The notes under the pieces: generated by a model | Databases searched by the model: none | Told to the model about the DNA's origin: nothing | The model's input: only the letters and a program-made list of their open reading frames with translations | Shown: positions 20,666 through 29,065 of the stretch, piece by piece | How the letters are laid out: every line of letters starts with the position of its first letter | Position numbering within the stretch: the stretch's first letter is position 1 | Made by a program: the position numbers and the translations under genes | Virus record (IMG/VR): IMGVR_UViG_3300037109_000145 | Location: 1 to 39,927 of that record | DNA from: a virus | Length of the DNA: 39,927 nucleotides | Direction: 5' to 3' (one strand)

Positions 20666-21307
20666 ATGTTCAATACAAATCCCGATCAAACCAACACCCG
20701 CCCGGCCGGCCCGTTTGCGGTCCTCGCCGGCGAGGATCTCACCGGCATGCGGTCCCGCCTGGTCAAGCTCACGCACGACACCGGCATCGCCGAGGTCAAG
20801 CTCCCCACCACGATCAACGATCTCCCGCTCTACCTCCTCAACGAGGAAGGCATCGATGCCTCGCTGGTCGCCGTCGAACCCCTGGCCGAGGGCGGCCCCT
20901 CGCGCCGCGTCGTGCTCAAGGGCACCTGCAATCCCGGAGACGCGCTGGTGCTCGCCGCCATCGCCGGCGCCGATGCCGGCAAGGTCCGCGCGCTACCTGC
21001 CACGGCTGGCGTCTTCATCCAGGTTGGCACGGCCGAGGAAAAAGGCATCGACACGCAGCACGTGTTGCTTCGCCCGACCCTCAAGCTGCTCGTCGTGCCG
21101 AGCGTGGTGGCCGCCCCCGCCGCCGCCGCGCCCATCGCCGGCGTGTTCGCCGGGCTCAACTCGACCGCGGTCAATCCGACCAAGGCCGACTTCGACGCGC
21201 TCCTGGCGCAGTGCGAGATCCTCGCCCTGTCGCACATCGCCCTGCGCGACAAAGCGACGGCCATGCACACGGCGGCGGTCGCCAACGGCCAGCTCGTCAT
21301 CGCCTGA
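20666..21307 (+). CDS. Capsid decoration-like protein
   Basis: 213 aa. Small beta-rich middle (RVVLKGTCNPGDALVLAA, DAGKVRALPATAGVFIQVGT, QHVLLRPTLKLLVV) like DUF2190-type capsid cement proteins, followed by an Ala/Pro linker and a helical C-terminus (ADFDALLAQCEILALSHIAL). Decoration proteins sit on the capsid outside. Placed between protease and major capsid gene, it is a good decoration candidate. The helical tail is not part of the usual family form. Confidence 0.6.
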   Translation: MFNTNPDQTNTRPAGPFAVLAGEDLTGMRSRLVKLTHDTGIAEVKLPTTINDLPLYLLNEEGIDASLVAVEPLAEGGPSRRVVLKGTCNPGDALVLAAIAGADAGKVRALPATAGVFIQVGTAEEKGIDTQHVLLRPTLKLLVVPSVVAAPAAAAPIAGVFAGLNSTAVNPTKADFDALLAQCEILALSHIALRDKATAMHTAAVANGQLVIA

Positions 21308-21318
21308 GCGTATCCCCG

Positions 21319-21375
21319 CCCTCAGTTCCCCGCAACGCAATCCCTCATTCCCTCAATCCTTAATTCATTTCACCC
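21319..21375 (+). repeat. Degenerate CCCTCA repeat leader
   Basis: A less regular C/T-rich repeat (CCCTCAGTTCC, TCCCTCATTCCCTCAATCC) from just after the decoration gene to the ATG at 21376, with TTTCACCC at the start codon and no purine-rich site. Confidence 0.7.
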
Positions 21376-22296
21376 ATGTCTCGCATCTCAAGTCTCTGCG
21401 CGAAATCAACCATTCGCGAATACGCTCAGGGGGCCGCCCAGGAAGGCGTCTCCAAGGTCGCGGATTTTCTCGCGCCCACCGTCGAAGTCGCCAAGGCGAC
21501 CGGTTTCTTCAAGATCTACACCGAGAAGTCCCGCTTCCGGATTCCCGATACTCGGCGCTCGATCGGCGGGGCGGCTGCCACGCTCGGCTGGGATCGCAGC
21601 GATGGCCTGTACAACGTCGAACCCCACGCGCTCGATGTGCCCGTCGACGTTGCGGAAACCGACGATGAAGACACGATGACCAACTCGCTCCAGGAGGCGG
21701 CCGATCTCGGTTCCGAGGTCGGTTCCCTCTCCCACGAGAAGGAAGTCGTCGATCTTGCCGTCACGGCCACCACGGGAGGCGTGCAAAACATCGATTTTGC
21801 CGCCGCCCTCGATCCGATCGACCAGATCGATGCGCACATCATCACGCTGATCAAGTCCGCCAACTATGGCGGCATGATGGGCGTGCGCCTGCTCCTCGGC
21901 CTCACCTGGGCTCGCCGCTTGAAGAACCATCCGCTCATCCGGGCTCGGTTCCCTGGCGCCGCAAAGGTGTCGCCCGGCATTGACGAAATCATGTCGCTGC
22001 TGCTCACCGCGCCGCAGGTGCAGATCTCCACGCTCGTCTATGACGATGCGCCGGAGGGCAAGGCAAAGGACATCAAGTTGATCCTCGACACGAAGGCGCT
22101 GCTCTTCGTGGCGCGCGACAACCCGACCCGCCGCGATCCGTCTTTCATGAAGACGTTCCGCCAGCGCGGCCGGTGGATGGCCCCGCGCAGCTACACCTCG
22201 GCGGACGGCCGCCAGGAATTCGCCGGGCTCGACTGGTCGGGCAAACCCTACGTCACGAACACCACCGGCGCCATCCAGCTCGGCATCTCAAACTGA
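21376..22296 (+). CDS. Major capsid protein
   Basis: 306 aa. HK97-fold-like content: ADFLAPTVEVAKATGFFKIY, RFRIPDTRRSIGGAAATLGW, an early segment with VPVDVAETDDEDTM and LLLGLTWARRLKNHPLIRA, and a C-terminal strand region (YVTNTTGAIQLGISN). It is not gpT-like by eye; it resembles the coat proteins of Mu-like siphophages. Its place after protease/scaffold and decoration genes, and its size, make the call. It follows a pyrimidine leader and precedes a stable hairpin (22354-22376). Confidence 0.8.
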   Translation: MSRISSLCAKSTIREYAQGAAQEGVSKVADFLAPTVEVAKATGFFKIYTEKSRFRIPDTRRSIGGAAATLGWDRSDGLYNVEPHALDVPVDVAETDDEDTMTNSLQEAADLGSEVGSLSHEKEVVDLAVTATTGGVQNIDFAAALDPIDQIDAHIITLIKSANYGGMMGVRLLLGLTWARRLKNHPLIRARFPGAAKVSPGIDEIMSLLLTAPQVQISTLVYDDAPEGKAKDIKLILDTKALLFVARDNPTRRDPSFMKTFRQRGRWMAPRSYTSADGRQEFAGLDWSGKPYVTNTTGAIQLGISN

Positions 22297-22353
22297 GGCC
22301 CCGGCGGTTTCTTCGAGCTTCCGGCGTAGAGGATGGAACAAGGCTTCCTCCGC

Positions 22354-22376
22354 CGGCGGCTCTTTAGAGCCCGCCG
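22354..22376 (+). other. Hairpin after the major capsid gene
   Basis: CGGCGGCTC / GAGCC(C)GCCG with a TTTA loop, one bulge. No T-run follows, so it may protect the capsid message 3' end or partly limit read-through. Confidence 0.5.
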
Positions 22377-22380
22377 CTCC

Positions 22381-22411
22381 CGATAACCGATAACTGCCAG
22401 CCGATAACTCC
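22381..22411 (+). repeat. GATAACCGATAACT repeat
   Basis: Copies of CGATAACC/CGATAACT in the gap after the capsid gene. The related family lies at 25714-25754. Confidence 0.8.
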
Positions 22412-22417
22412 GCCGCT

Positions 22418-22453
22418 CCCCTCAGTCCCTCACTCCCTCACTCCCTTCCGCTC
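22418..22453 (+). repeat. CCCTCAGT/CCCTCACT repeat leader
   Basis: C/T-rich block running to within one codon of the ATG at 22454 (CCGCTCATG). Confidence 0.85.
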
Positions 22454-22927
22454 ATGTCCGTCCCCTGGCTCACTCTCACGCTCGCCGATCTGTCCGTCTC
22501 CAAGGCCGCCGCCCTGGTCACGGCGCTGCAATCGGCCGCGCTCGGTGCCGGCCAGCCGGATCCGTTGCCCGAGGTGATCGTCAACGTCACGCAGCGGATC
22601 CGCATGGAGATCGCGGCCGGCGGCAAGACGCGCCTCTCGGCCACAACTACGACGCTACCGCCCAGCCTCAAGAGCCTGGCGGTGCGCATGGTGCTCCGCG
22701 AAGGCCAGAGCCGACTCAACGCCGTGGGCGCGCTGCCACTCAGCGAAGACGAGCGCCAGGAGTCGCGCGACGATCTCCGCTTCCTGGAACGCATCGCCAA
22801 GGGCGAGATCACTGTCGAGGAGCCCGACGACCCCGCCGCCACGCCCACCGTGCAGGCCGCTACGCCCAGCCCGCTCATCACCGCCCGCGATCGCCGGTTC
22901 ACCCGCGACGACCAGGACGGAATCTGA
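22454..22927 (+). CDS. Head-tail connector candidate (Mu gp36/DUF1320-like)
   Basis: 157 aa. Helical, with VNVTQRIRMEIAAGGKTRLS, LKSLAVRMVLREGQSRLNA, LSEDERQESRDDLRFLERIA, KGEITVEEP. The order (helix, helix with Arg, then R...FLERIAKGEI) fits DUF1320/gp36 connector proteins that sit under the portal. The C-terminal 35 residues are Pro/Thr-rich. The location after the capsid gene agrees. The match is by eye. Confidence 0.5.
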   Translation: MSVPWLTLTLADLSVSKAAALVTALQSAALGAGQPDPLPEVIVNVTQRIRMEIAAGGKTRLSATTTTLPPSLKSLAVRMVLREGQSRLNAVGALPLSEDERQESRDDLRFLERIAKGEITVEEPDDPAATPTVQAATPSPLITARDRRFTRDDQDGI

Positions 22928-22929
22928 CG

Positions 22930-23760
22930 ATGGATGAAATCGAGGCACAACGTCCCTTGCCCAGACCGCGGCCCGTCGTCGGCTGGCCGGGCGGCAAGCA
23001 GCGGCTCCTGAAGCACATTCTGCCGCTGATCCCCGAGCACACGCTTTACTGCGAGGTGTTCGGCGGCGGCCTCGCAGTGTTTCTCGCCAAGCCGGAGAGC
23101 GACGTCGAGGTCATCAACGACATCCATGGCGACCTGGTGCGCTTCTGGCGCTGCTGCAAATTTCATATCGACGCGCTGATCGACGAGCTCGACCTGGTGC
23201 TCAACTCGCGGCGCGAGTTCGAGGACTACGGACAGCAGGTCGGCCTCACGGATATTCAGCGCGCCGCGCGCTGGTTCATCCGCAACAAACTTTCCTTCGG
23301 CGGCATGGGCGCCAACTTCGCCATCTCGCGCCAGCATCCCATCGGCTCGCGGGCCCGCCGGCTGCTCGCGATCCGCTCGCTCAACCATCGCCTCGATCGC
23401 ACGACGATCGAGGAGCGCTCCTGGGATCTGATCCTAGCGGCTTACGATCACCCGGAGGGCTTCTTCTTTTTCGATCCGCCTTATCTCGATGGCGCCGGCC
23501 CGGCCTATTCCGGCTGGAGCGAGCACGAGCTCACGCGGTTCTGCCAGCGCCTGCCGAAGCTCAAGGCGAAGTGGCTCTTTTCGTTCCAGGACTGCCCGCA
23601 GGTGCGGGATCTCCTGCCTGGCTACGCGCTCAAGCCCATCTCGCGCGCCAATGGCATCGGCAACAACGGCCGCCAGCGCGAGGGCCGCGTCTATCGCGAG
23701 GTGCTCATCTGGAGCCAGCACGACGAGCTCGCCGCCGCGCGGAAGGGGAAATCGGCATGA
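22930..23760 (+). CDS. D12-class DNA N6-adenine methyltransferase (Dam-like)
   Basis: 276 aa. Methylates adenine in DNA with S-adenosylmethionine. N-terminal GWPGGKQRLLKHILPLIP and the SAM-binding EVFGGGLAVF (about 42-51), then EVINDIHGDLVRFWR, RNKLSFGGMGANFA and the catalytic DPPYLDGAGPAYSG (about 182-195) followed by RFCQRLPKLKAKWLFSFQD. This is the Dam/DpnII-type D12 arrangement. Its likely target is GATC by family, not shown. It sits inside the head operon, 2 nt from the gene before and overlapping the next, so it is expressed late, probably marking packaged DNA against restriction. Confidence 0.85.
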   Translation: MDEIEAQRPLPRPRPVVGWPGGKQRLLKHILPLIPEHTLYCEVFGGGLAVFLAKPESDVEVINDIHGDLVRFWRCCKFHIDALIDELDLVLNSRREFEDYGQQVGLTDIQRAARWFIRNKLSFGGMGANFAISRQHPIGSRARRLLAIRSLNHRLDRTTIEERSWDLILAAYDHPEGFFFFDPPYLDGAGPAYSGWSEHELTRFCQRLPKLKAKWLFSFQDCPQVRDLLPGYALKPISRANGIGNNGRQREGRVYREVLIWSQHDELAAARKGKSA

Positions 23761-24596
23761 ACTATCCGAAGCCGATGCCGTTCAAAGAGGCCCTGCAGGC
23801 CAGCCACGTGAAGACGCTCCTGCCGACTTCGATGACGTCCGCGCAGCTCGACCAGCTCTCGGTCGACGTGCGCGAGCGCAGCCGCTTTTCCGCCCAGGTG
23901 CGCAGCGCCCTGCACCTCGATGCGATCGACAGCGGCGTCAACCGCCTGGTCGCCGGCGACAGCGACCTCGCCACCCAGCGCCTGGCCGTGAAGGATTTTC
24001 TCCGCGGCACGGGCTACATGCCGACACCCGAGACGCGTGGCGGCCTGCAGGATTTCTCCAGCGACGCGCGCATCAACCTGCAGCTGCTCACCAACGCGCA
24101 GCAGGCACAGGGCTACGGTTGGTGGAAGCAAGGCCAGGACCAGGTGCTGCTCGATGCCTTCCCCGCGCGCAAGTTCGTCCGCGTCGAATCGCGCCTGGTC
24201 CCGCGCACCGACTGGCCGGCACGCTGGAACGCCGCCCGCGCCGCCACGACCACCGATGGCGCGACCGACAGCTCCACCGGCGTCATGGCCGCACTCGTAG
24301 GGCACCCGATCTGGGTAGAGTTGAATCGCTTTCGCACCGAGTGGGAGCCCTTCGATTTCGGCAGCGGCATGGGCACGGAAGACATGAGCCGAGCCAAGGC
24401 GATCGAGGCCGGCCTGATCGAGCGCGATACGCAGATTTTCCCCCAGGAACGCCCCTTTAACGCTGATTTAAAAGCCACCCCAGAGGTGCGCAGTGCCACC
24501 GTGCACGCGCTGCTCGAGCAAAGCGGCGTCGGCCACTTCGACGAGTCCGGAGTGTATGTCTACGGGCCATCGGACGGATCAGGAGGCAACTCATGA
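23757..24596 (+). CDS. Head morphogenesis protein (MuF-like minor head candidate)
   Basis: 279 aa. The start overlaps the methyltransferase stop. Residues about 40-130 are helical (RSALHLDAIDSGVNRLVAGD, LAVKDFLRGTGYMPTPE). The C-terminal part has ALVGHPIWVELNRFRTEWEP then FDFGSGMGTEDMSRAKAIEA, a motif I associate with a minor-capsid/head morphogenesis group in siphophages. Function is inferred from this motif and from its position between connector and completion genes. Confidence 0.5.
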   Translation: MNYPKPMPFKEALQASHVKTLLPTSMTSAQLDQLSVDVRERSRFSAQVRSALHLDAIDSGVNRLVAGDSDLATQRLAVKDFLRGTGYMPTPETRGGLQDFSSDARINLQLLTNAQQAQGYGWWKQGQDQVLLDAFPARKFVRVESRLVPRTDWPARWNAARAATTTDGATDSSTGVMAALVGHPIWVELNRFRTEWEPFDFGSGMGTEDMSRAKAIEAGLIERDTQIFPQERPFNADLKATPEVRSATVHALLEQSGVGHFDESGVYVYGPSDGSGGNS

Positions 24597-25228
24597 GCCT
24601 CGCCCTCGAGATCTCGATCCCCGAGGATCCTCGCCCGCAATTCGCGCTCGTGGTCGAGAACCTGCAGCGGCCCGATATCCGCACGGCCATGGGCCGCGCG
24701 ATCGCCACCAACCTGCGCGAGCATTTCTCCAAACTCGATAGCGAGCGCCCCAACAAACTCGGCGGAAAGCGCACTCACTTCTGGGGCCAGGTGCGACGCA
24801 GCGTGCAGCAACCGCAGCTGGTCTTCGGCGATGCCATCCTGGTCGTGATAAATCACATTGGCGCCGCCCAGCGCTATTTCGGCGGCGACATCGTGCCCGT
24901 CGACAAAGAGTGGCTGACCGTCCCCGCGCGCACCGAGGCTTACGGCCAACGTGCCCGCGATTTCGACGACCTCCACTTCATCTTCTTCCGCGCCGCCTTG
25001 GCCGCCCTCGTGCAGAATGACCAATCCGTGCTCGGCCGCCGCCGCAAGGACGGCACGCGCCGTGGTACGGAAACCGGCGGCGGCATCTTCTTCTGGCTGG
25101 TGAAGTCGATCCACCAGGAGCCAGACCCGACCGTGCTCCCGCCCGAGGAAGAGCTGCAGGAGTCCGCCTTCCAGGCTGGCGACGAGTACCTCAAGACTCT
25201 CCTCGCACGAGCCGGAGGAAATAACTGA
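24593..25228 (+). CDS. Virion morphogenesis/tail completion protein (Mu gpG-like)
   Basis: 211 aa. ATGA overlap, with a good AGGAGG 7 nt upstream. The helical N-terminus (RTAMGRAIATNLREHFSKLD) followed by VVINHIGAAQRYFGGDIVPV and LTVPARTEAYG fits the gpG/virion morphogenesis or tail-completion family. An acidic C-terminus follows (PEEELQESAFQAGDEYL). Phage proteins of this group cap tails or join them to heads. Confidence 0.6.
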   Translation: MSLALEISIPEDPRPQFALVVENLQRPDIRTAMGRAIATNLREHFSKLDSERPNKLGGKRTHFWGQVRRSVQQPQLVFGDAILVVINHIGAAQRYFGGDIVPVDKEWLTVPARTEAYGQRARDFDDLHFIFFRAALAALVQNDQSVLGRRRKDGTRRGTETGGGIFFWLVKSIHQEPDPTVLPPEEELQESAFQAGDEYLKTLLARAGGNN

Positions 25229-25710
25229 TGGCCGCGAATCCCGACAACTTCGAAGAGCGCGTGAGCGTCGTGGTCGACACCGTGCTCGCTGTGCCCGCGG
25301 CTGACCCGTACTTCGCCGGCGTGCCGCTGCTCGAGGAGCGTCAAGGCGACATCAACCAGACGATCACGGCCGCGCTTTCCAAGCTCGGACTCTGCGTCAT
25401 CGTCGTCAGCGCCGATGCCGATGGGGTGGTGCGCAACGGAGCCAGCCTCAGCATGCGCGTGCGCCTGGTCCTGCAGGTGACTGAGCTGCCTTTGCTCAAC
25501 CAGGGAGCCACGGGCACGAAGAAGCCCGCGCGCAACGTCGCCATGCGGTTGATCAAGGACATCGACCGAAAACCCAACGGCCTCGATGTCGGCCAGCACA
25601 TGGCCGGCCTCAACGAGATCCTGATCGCTGAAGACCAGCCGTTCAAACTCACGAAAGACCCCCGCTGCATCGTGTACCAGGTCGCCGCCTACACGAAGGT
25701 GGAGCTCTAA
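25228..25710 (+). CDS. Tail terminator-like minor protein
   Basis: 160 aa. GGAGGA precedes the ATG (TGATG overlap). It has VSVVVDTVLAVPAADPYFAG, LSKLGLCVIVVSADADGVV, RVRLVLQVTELPLLNQ and CIVYQVAAYTKVEL, an alternating strand pattern like gpU or tail terminator proteins. Placed before the major tail gene, as expected. The family is not proven. Confidence 0.55.
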   Translation: MAANPDNFEERVSVVVDTVLAVPAADPYFAGVPLLEERQGDINQTITAALSKLGLCVIVVSADADGVVRNGASLSMRVRLVLQVTELPLLNQGATGTKKPARNVAMRLIKDIDRKPNGLDVGQHMAGLNEILIAEDQPFKLTKDPRCIVYQVAAYTKVEL

Positions 25711-25713
25711 ATT

Positions 25714-25754
25714 TCCCGATAACCCGTAACCAATAACCGATAACCAATAACTGC
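25714..25754 (+). repeat. GATAACC/CAATAACC repeat
   Basis: CGATAACC, CGTAACC, CAATAACC and CGATAACC tandem pieces filling the gap before the major tail gene, followed by a 14-bp palindrome GCGCGAGCTCGCGC at 25757-25770. Confidence 0.85.
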
Positions 25755-25776
25755 GGGCGCGAGCTCGCGCACCTCC

Positions 25777-26583
25777 ATGAACCTCGACAGTAATCTGAAT
25801 CACACGCGCGCCGAAATCCAGGGCACGCTCCGCCTGCTCCTCTCTCTCGACGCCGCCTTCAAGGCCGCCGCCATCGTCGCCGGCTTCGAGGAATTTGGCG
25901 GCCTCACGGGCTGCGAACTCAAGGGCGAGGCCAAGACGGAGCCCAACCTCAAGCCGATCTTCGGCGTCATGCGCCAGGTCGGCCAGACCCCCGGCCTGCT
26001 CACGATGGGCTACGAGCTGACGACCAATGAAATCGCCGACGCGCGCAAGTTGAAGTATTTCCTCTCGGCCGCGGCCGGGCAGGATCTCGCGCAGGCCGCA
26101 ATCGTCGCCGGCGCCGCCGATGCGATCGTGTTCACCAACCAGGTCCCGGCCGTGCTCAATCGCTGGTACGACATCCTCAAGACCAGTGCGCGGGTGCGCT
26201 TCCTGTCCGCTTTCGCCGCCGCCGGGCTGGTCGAAGGCACGGACTTCGTGGTCGATTACGAGCAGGGCCAGGTTCGCTTCATCAAGGCGGCCACTCTCCC
26301 GGTGGCCAACGTCACGCCGACGATCAGCGCCCCGGCGATCGATGCCACGCACGCGAAGGCGATGAAGGGCCTGCTCCCGCTGCGCAACCAGATCTGGACC
26401 GGCTACGCGCGTCTGATCGCCTACGATCAGAACCGCGCCAACCGCGTCGTGTACGAACACAACGATTTTTCCTTCACGCTCACGATGGGGAAGAATTTCG
26501 GCATCAAGCACGACAAGCAGAGCGAGGCCAGCATCACGCTGATGGTCGCCGCCGACGAAGGCACGATTCTCCACCGCGACTGA
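25777..26583 (+). CDS. Major tail (tube) protein candidate
   Basis: 268 aa. Soluble beta-rich protein with GCELKGEAKTEPNLKPIFGV, GYELTTNEIADARKLKYFL, FVVDYEQGQVRFIKA and RANRVVYEHNDFSFTLTMGK. The place between terminator-like and tail fibre/chaperone genes, and the absence of a sheath gene anywhere, suggest a long non-contractile tail whose tube is this protein. No family motif is certain. Confidence 0.6.
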   Translation: MNLDSNLNHTRAEIQGTLRLLLSLDAAFKAAAIVAGFEEFGGLTGCELKGEAKTEPNLKPIFGVMRQVGQTPGLLTMGYELTTNEIADARKLKYFLSAAAGQDLAQAAIVAGAADAIVFTNQVPAVLNRWYDILKTSARVRFLSAFAAAGLVEGTDFVVDYEQGQVRFIKAATLPVANVTPTISAPAIDATHAKAMKGLLPLRNQIWTGYARLIAYDQNRANRVVYEHNDFSFTLTMGKNFGIKHDKQSEASITLMVAADEGTILHRD

Positions 26584-26596
26584 CGCGCTGGAGAAT

Positions 26597-26666
26597 CCGG
26601 TTCTGGGTTCTGAGTTTTGGGTTTCGGGTTTCCAACTCGGAACTCTGAACCCGGAACCCGGAACTC
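26597..26666 (+). repeat. Imperfect inverted repeat of GGTTCTGGGTTC pieces
   Basis: GGTTCTGGGTTCTGAG (26599-26614) and CTCTGAACCCGGAACC (26643-26658) pair with two mismatches over 16 bases, around a 28-nt loop rich in TTTGGGTTTCGGG. It is a likely RNA hairpin after the major tail gene. Confidence 0.75.
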
Positions 26667-26667
26667 C

Positions 26668-26697
26668 CACCGTCCGACCGTCCACCGCCGTCCGCCA
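26668..26697 (+). repeat. ACCGTCCG repeat copy
   Basis: CACCGTCCGACCGTCCACCG then CCGTCCGCC; same family as 15476-15517 and 30259-30297. Confidence 0.8.
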
Positions 26698-26703
26698 TCT
26701 GTC

Positions 26704-26780
26704 CTCCCTCAGTCCCTCAGTCCCTCAGTCCCTTTCTCCCTCAGTCCCTTTCTCCCTCAGTCCCTCATTCCCTTTTTCCT
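26704..26780 (+). repeat. CCCTCAGT leader of the 26781 gene
   Basis: The longest copy of the octamer block: seven or more CCCTCAGT or CCCTTTCT units run straight into TTTTTCCTATG. No purine-rich ribosome site is present. Confidence 0.9.
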
Positions 26781-27530
26781 ATGAATCTCATTTTAGAAAC
26801 CACCACGGGCCTGCTCGTGCCGCCGGGCGCGCAGCTCACGCTGGCGCGCGGCGGGCTGCAGGCCGTCCTGGTGCAGTTCCTCACCAACGCCGTGGCGGCC
26901 CTGCTGCCGAACGGCGCGCCGATCGCGCTGCGCCTCTATGCACCCGGCGACCTGGTCAACCCGATCGCCACGCTCTCCGCCTTCACCGCGCTGCCCGCCG
27001 ATCTCGCCTACCGTGGCGCGATCGACACGGTCGCCGGCGGCCTGGCCAACGTGCAATCCGGAACGTTCCTCGCCAAGCTCTCCTACGGCAGTCCGAACGT
27101 CGACTCAGCCCCGTTCCAGATTGTCTATGGCATCGGCTCGGCCGCCGCCGGCGCCGTGCCGCAAACCGTGATCTCGTCGCCCACCGGACCGGTCAACTAC
27201 GTCGCGGACCTCGGCTTCTTCGGCGGACGCGTCACGGTCGACCAGATCGAGGGCTTCCTGCGCGTGAAGTCGCCCTGCAACCTGCTCGGCCTGCAGCTCA
27301 ACGCCCAGGACGCGCCCACCGGCGCGGCCCTCCTGGTCGACATCGTCAAAGGCGGCGTGCCCCAAGGCTCGATCGCCACGCTCAGTGCGGGCCAGAAAGC
27401 CGAGGAGACGATCTTCGGCACACCCGTCGCGCTCGCGATCGGCGACATCGTGCAGTTCAAGCCGACGCAGGTCGGCAGCACCAAACCCGGCACCAACCTC
27501 ACCGTCAAAGCCATCATCCAGCTGTTGTAG
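26781..27530 (+). CDS. Tail fibre or baseplate-like structural protein
   Basis: 249 aa. Two beta-rich halves. The C-terminal half has VDQIEGFLRVKSPCNLLGLQ, NAQDAPTGAALLVDIVKGG, AETIFG-like segments and GDIVQFKPTQVGSTKPGTNL, a pattern shared with tail fibre or collagen-linked modules. The N-terminal half (LLVPPGAQLTLARGGLQAVL, PIALRLYAPGDLV) looks like an attachment or chain-joining domain. It has no signal peptide. The exact place in the tail is not known. Confidence 0.55.
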   Translation: MNLILETTTGLLVPPGAQLTLARGGLQAVLVQFLTNAVAALLPNGAPIALRLYAPGDLVNPIATLSAFTALPADLAYRGAIDTVAGGLANVQSGTFLAKLSYGSPNVDSAPFQIVYGIGSAAAGAVPQTVISSPTGPVNYVADLGFFGGRVTVDQIEGFLRVKSPCNLLGLQLNAQDAPTGAALLVDIVKGGVPQGSIATLSAGQKAEETIFGTPVALAIGDIVQFKPTQVGSTKPGTNLTVKAIIQLL

Positions 27531-27552
27531 GGCGGGATCGCCGAATCCCGCC
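27531..27552 (+). other. GC-rich hairpin GGCGGGAT/ATCCCGCC
   Basis: A perfect 8-bp stem with a 6-nt loop directly after the 26781 gene's stop, without T-run. It could slow or stabilise the message end. Confidence 0.6.
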
Positions 27553-27575
27553 GCTCCCTCGAAAGGACACCACCC

Positions 27576-29063
27576 ATGAAACTCCGATTTCTCCCTCTCC
27601 TTCTTCTGTCCCTAGTGTTCGCGCCCTGGGCGCGAACGCAGCAGGACATCGACGCGGCCGACATCAAAACCGGCACGCTTCCATCCGCCCGCCTGCCGGC
27701 CCTGACCGGCGACGTGACGACCACCGCCGGCTCTGCCGTCACCACGCTCAGCAGCGCAGCGCCGGCGCTGGTGAACGTGGCCAACAGCCACGCGGCACGC
27801 CAATGGCTATTCTTCGATGGGACCGCAGGCGCTACAGTTGCGCCGGTTCCGGCGTTTGGCACTGGAGACTTTACCGTCGTGTTCACGGTTTGTCCTACCG
27901 GATTTCCCGCTAACTATTGTGAAGCCATCTGGGGCTACGGGGGTGCTCCGATTCTCAGCTTCACAACCTCCGGCACACTTCGGGTTGGAAAATCGGGCTT
28001 AGTTCCGCACTTTATCAGCGCAGCGACAGCCGCGATCGGACGCGTGGATCAATTTGCGATCACGCGAGTGGGTGGCGTCATGTCTGCACTCAAAAACGGT
28101 CAGCTCGTAGATTCTGTCAGCGGAGACACGACGAATTACACCCAGCCTCTCTCTGTGATCAACCGGGCGGCTTTGGACCAGGAGGCATCTCTGCCAGGAA
28201 GACTGACGGTCGATGGCATCTATAATCGCGGACTTTTGTCGACCGAAGTCACTGACTATTTTGCCACGCAAAAATTGCCCAGCTGGGCGACTCCAGCGAC
28301 GGCTCCAGGGGAAAAATATGCCACTGACTTTTCAACATCCGCAGGCTGGTCGTTTGCCCCGCCCAGCGAAATATCCGGAGGGAAATTGTTTCTGGGCAAT
28401 GCCGTCTATGCGGCCGGCCCGAACGCCACCGCGATGGTTGCCGGCCAGCGGTATTTTTTCACTATTACAGTCGAGAGTCTCACGGCTGGTAATATCTGTT
28501 TTTTTGACGGGCAAAACTATATCCAATTCGCGGAAAGCCCAGGCACTTATCAGGTGGACTTCACGGCCGTTGCCGCGTCCGGCGCCATATTTCTAAAAAC
28601 CGGCGGAGGAGATGCCGTTTGTGACAATTTTTCGTTCTCACTCGCCGGCGCGCTCTTTCTTCCCGACCAATCTGAGCCCGGTCTCGGCCCGCAGTGGCGC
28701 GGCTACGGCGCCCAGATCAACCTTCCCGGCGACGGCGTGACCGGCGGCGTGACCTGGGCGCAGCCTTCAGCCCAGCGCGCTTCGTTCACGGCCATGGTCA
28801 CCGGCAGCGGCTACCTGCTCGGCCGCGACGGTCGCCACATCCCGCCCGGCTGCGTGATCGATTCGATCTATGCCAAGGGCAATGGGACGTTCTCCCTCGG
28901 CGGATCGGGTGCGGACCTCACCAGCGTGGTCAACGGCCAGGAGGCCACCGCCACGGCCGCGCCCGTCACTCTGGCGGGCCGCACGACCACCACCGGCAAA
29001 CTCTACGGCACGCTCGGCACCGCGACGAACGTGGTTCTCACCATCGACCTCAAAAAGCTATAG
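27576..29063 (+). CDS. Fibre-like protein with an unexpected signal peptide
   Basis: 495 aa. It starts with a Sec-like leader (MKLRFLPLLLLSLVFAPWAR). Then AADIKTGTLPSARLPALTGD, VTTTAGSAVTTLSS (typical of phage tail fibres), a jelly-roll/LamG-like region of about 250 residues (VVFTVCPTGFPANYCEAIWG, FAITRVGGVMSALKNGQLVD) and a C-terminal module (INLPGDGVTGGVTWAQPSAQ, HIPPGCVIDSIYAKGNGTF). The middle (about 27800-28650) is visibly A/T-richer than the rest. A signal peptide on a virion protein is odd: it may be exported, or the leader is not used. Confidence 0.6.
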   Translation: MKLRFLPLLLLSLVFAPWARTQQDIDAADIKTGTLPSARLPALTGDVTTTAGSAVTTLSSAAPALVNVANSHAARQWLFFDGTAGATVAPVPAFGTGDFTVVFTVCPTGFPANYCEAIWGYGGAPILSFTTSGTLRVGKSGLVPHFISAATAAIGRVDQFAITRVGGVMSALKNGQLVDSVSGDTTNYTQPLSVINRAALDQEASLPGRLTVDGIYNRGLLSTEVTDYFATQKLPSWATPATAPGEKYATDFSTSAGWSFAPPSEISGGKLFLGNAVYAAGPNATAMVAGQRYFFTITVESLTAGNICFFDGQNYIQFAESPGTYQVDFTAVAASGAIFLKTGGGDAVCDNFSFSLAGALFLPDQSEPGLGPQWRGYGAQINLPGDGVTGGVTWAQPSAQRASFTAMVTGSGYLLGRDGRHIPPGCVIDSIYAKGNGTFSLGGSGADLTSVVNGQEATATAAPVTLAGRTTTTGKLYGTLGTATNVVLTIDLKKL

Positions 29064-29065
29064 CC

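Noticed and set aside
25777-26583. Tail sheath gene
   Set aside because: At 268 aa it is too short for a sheath, and there is no second tube gene or contractile baseplate set.
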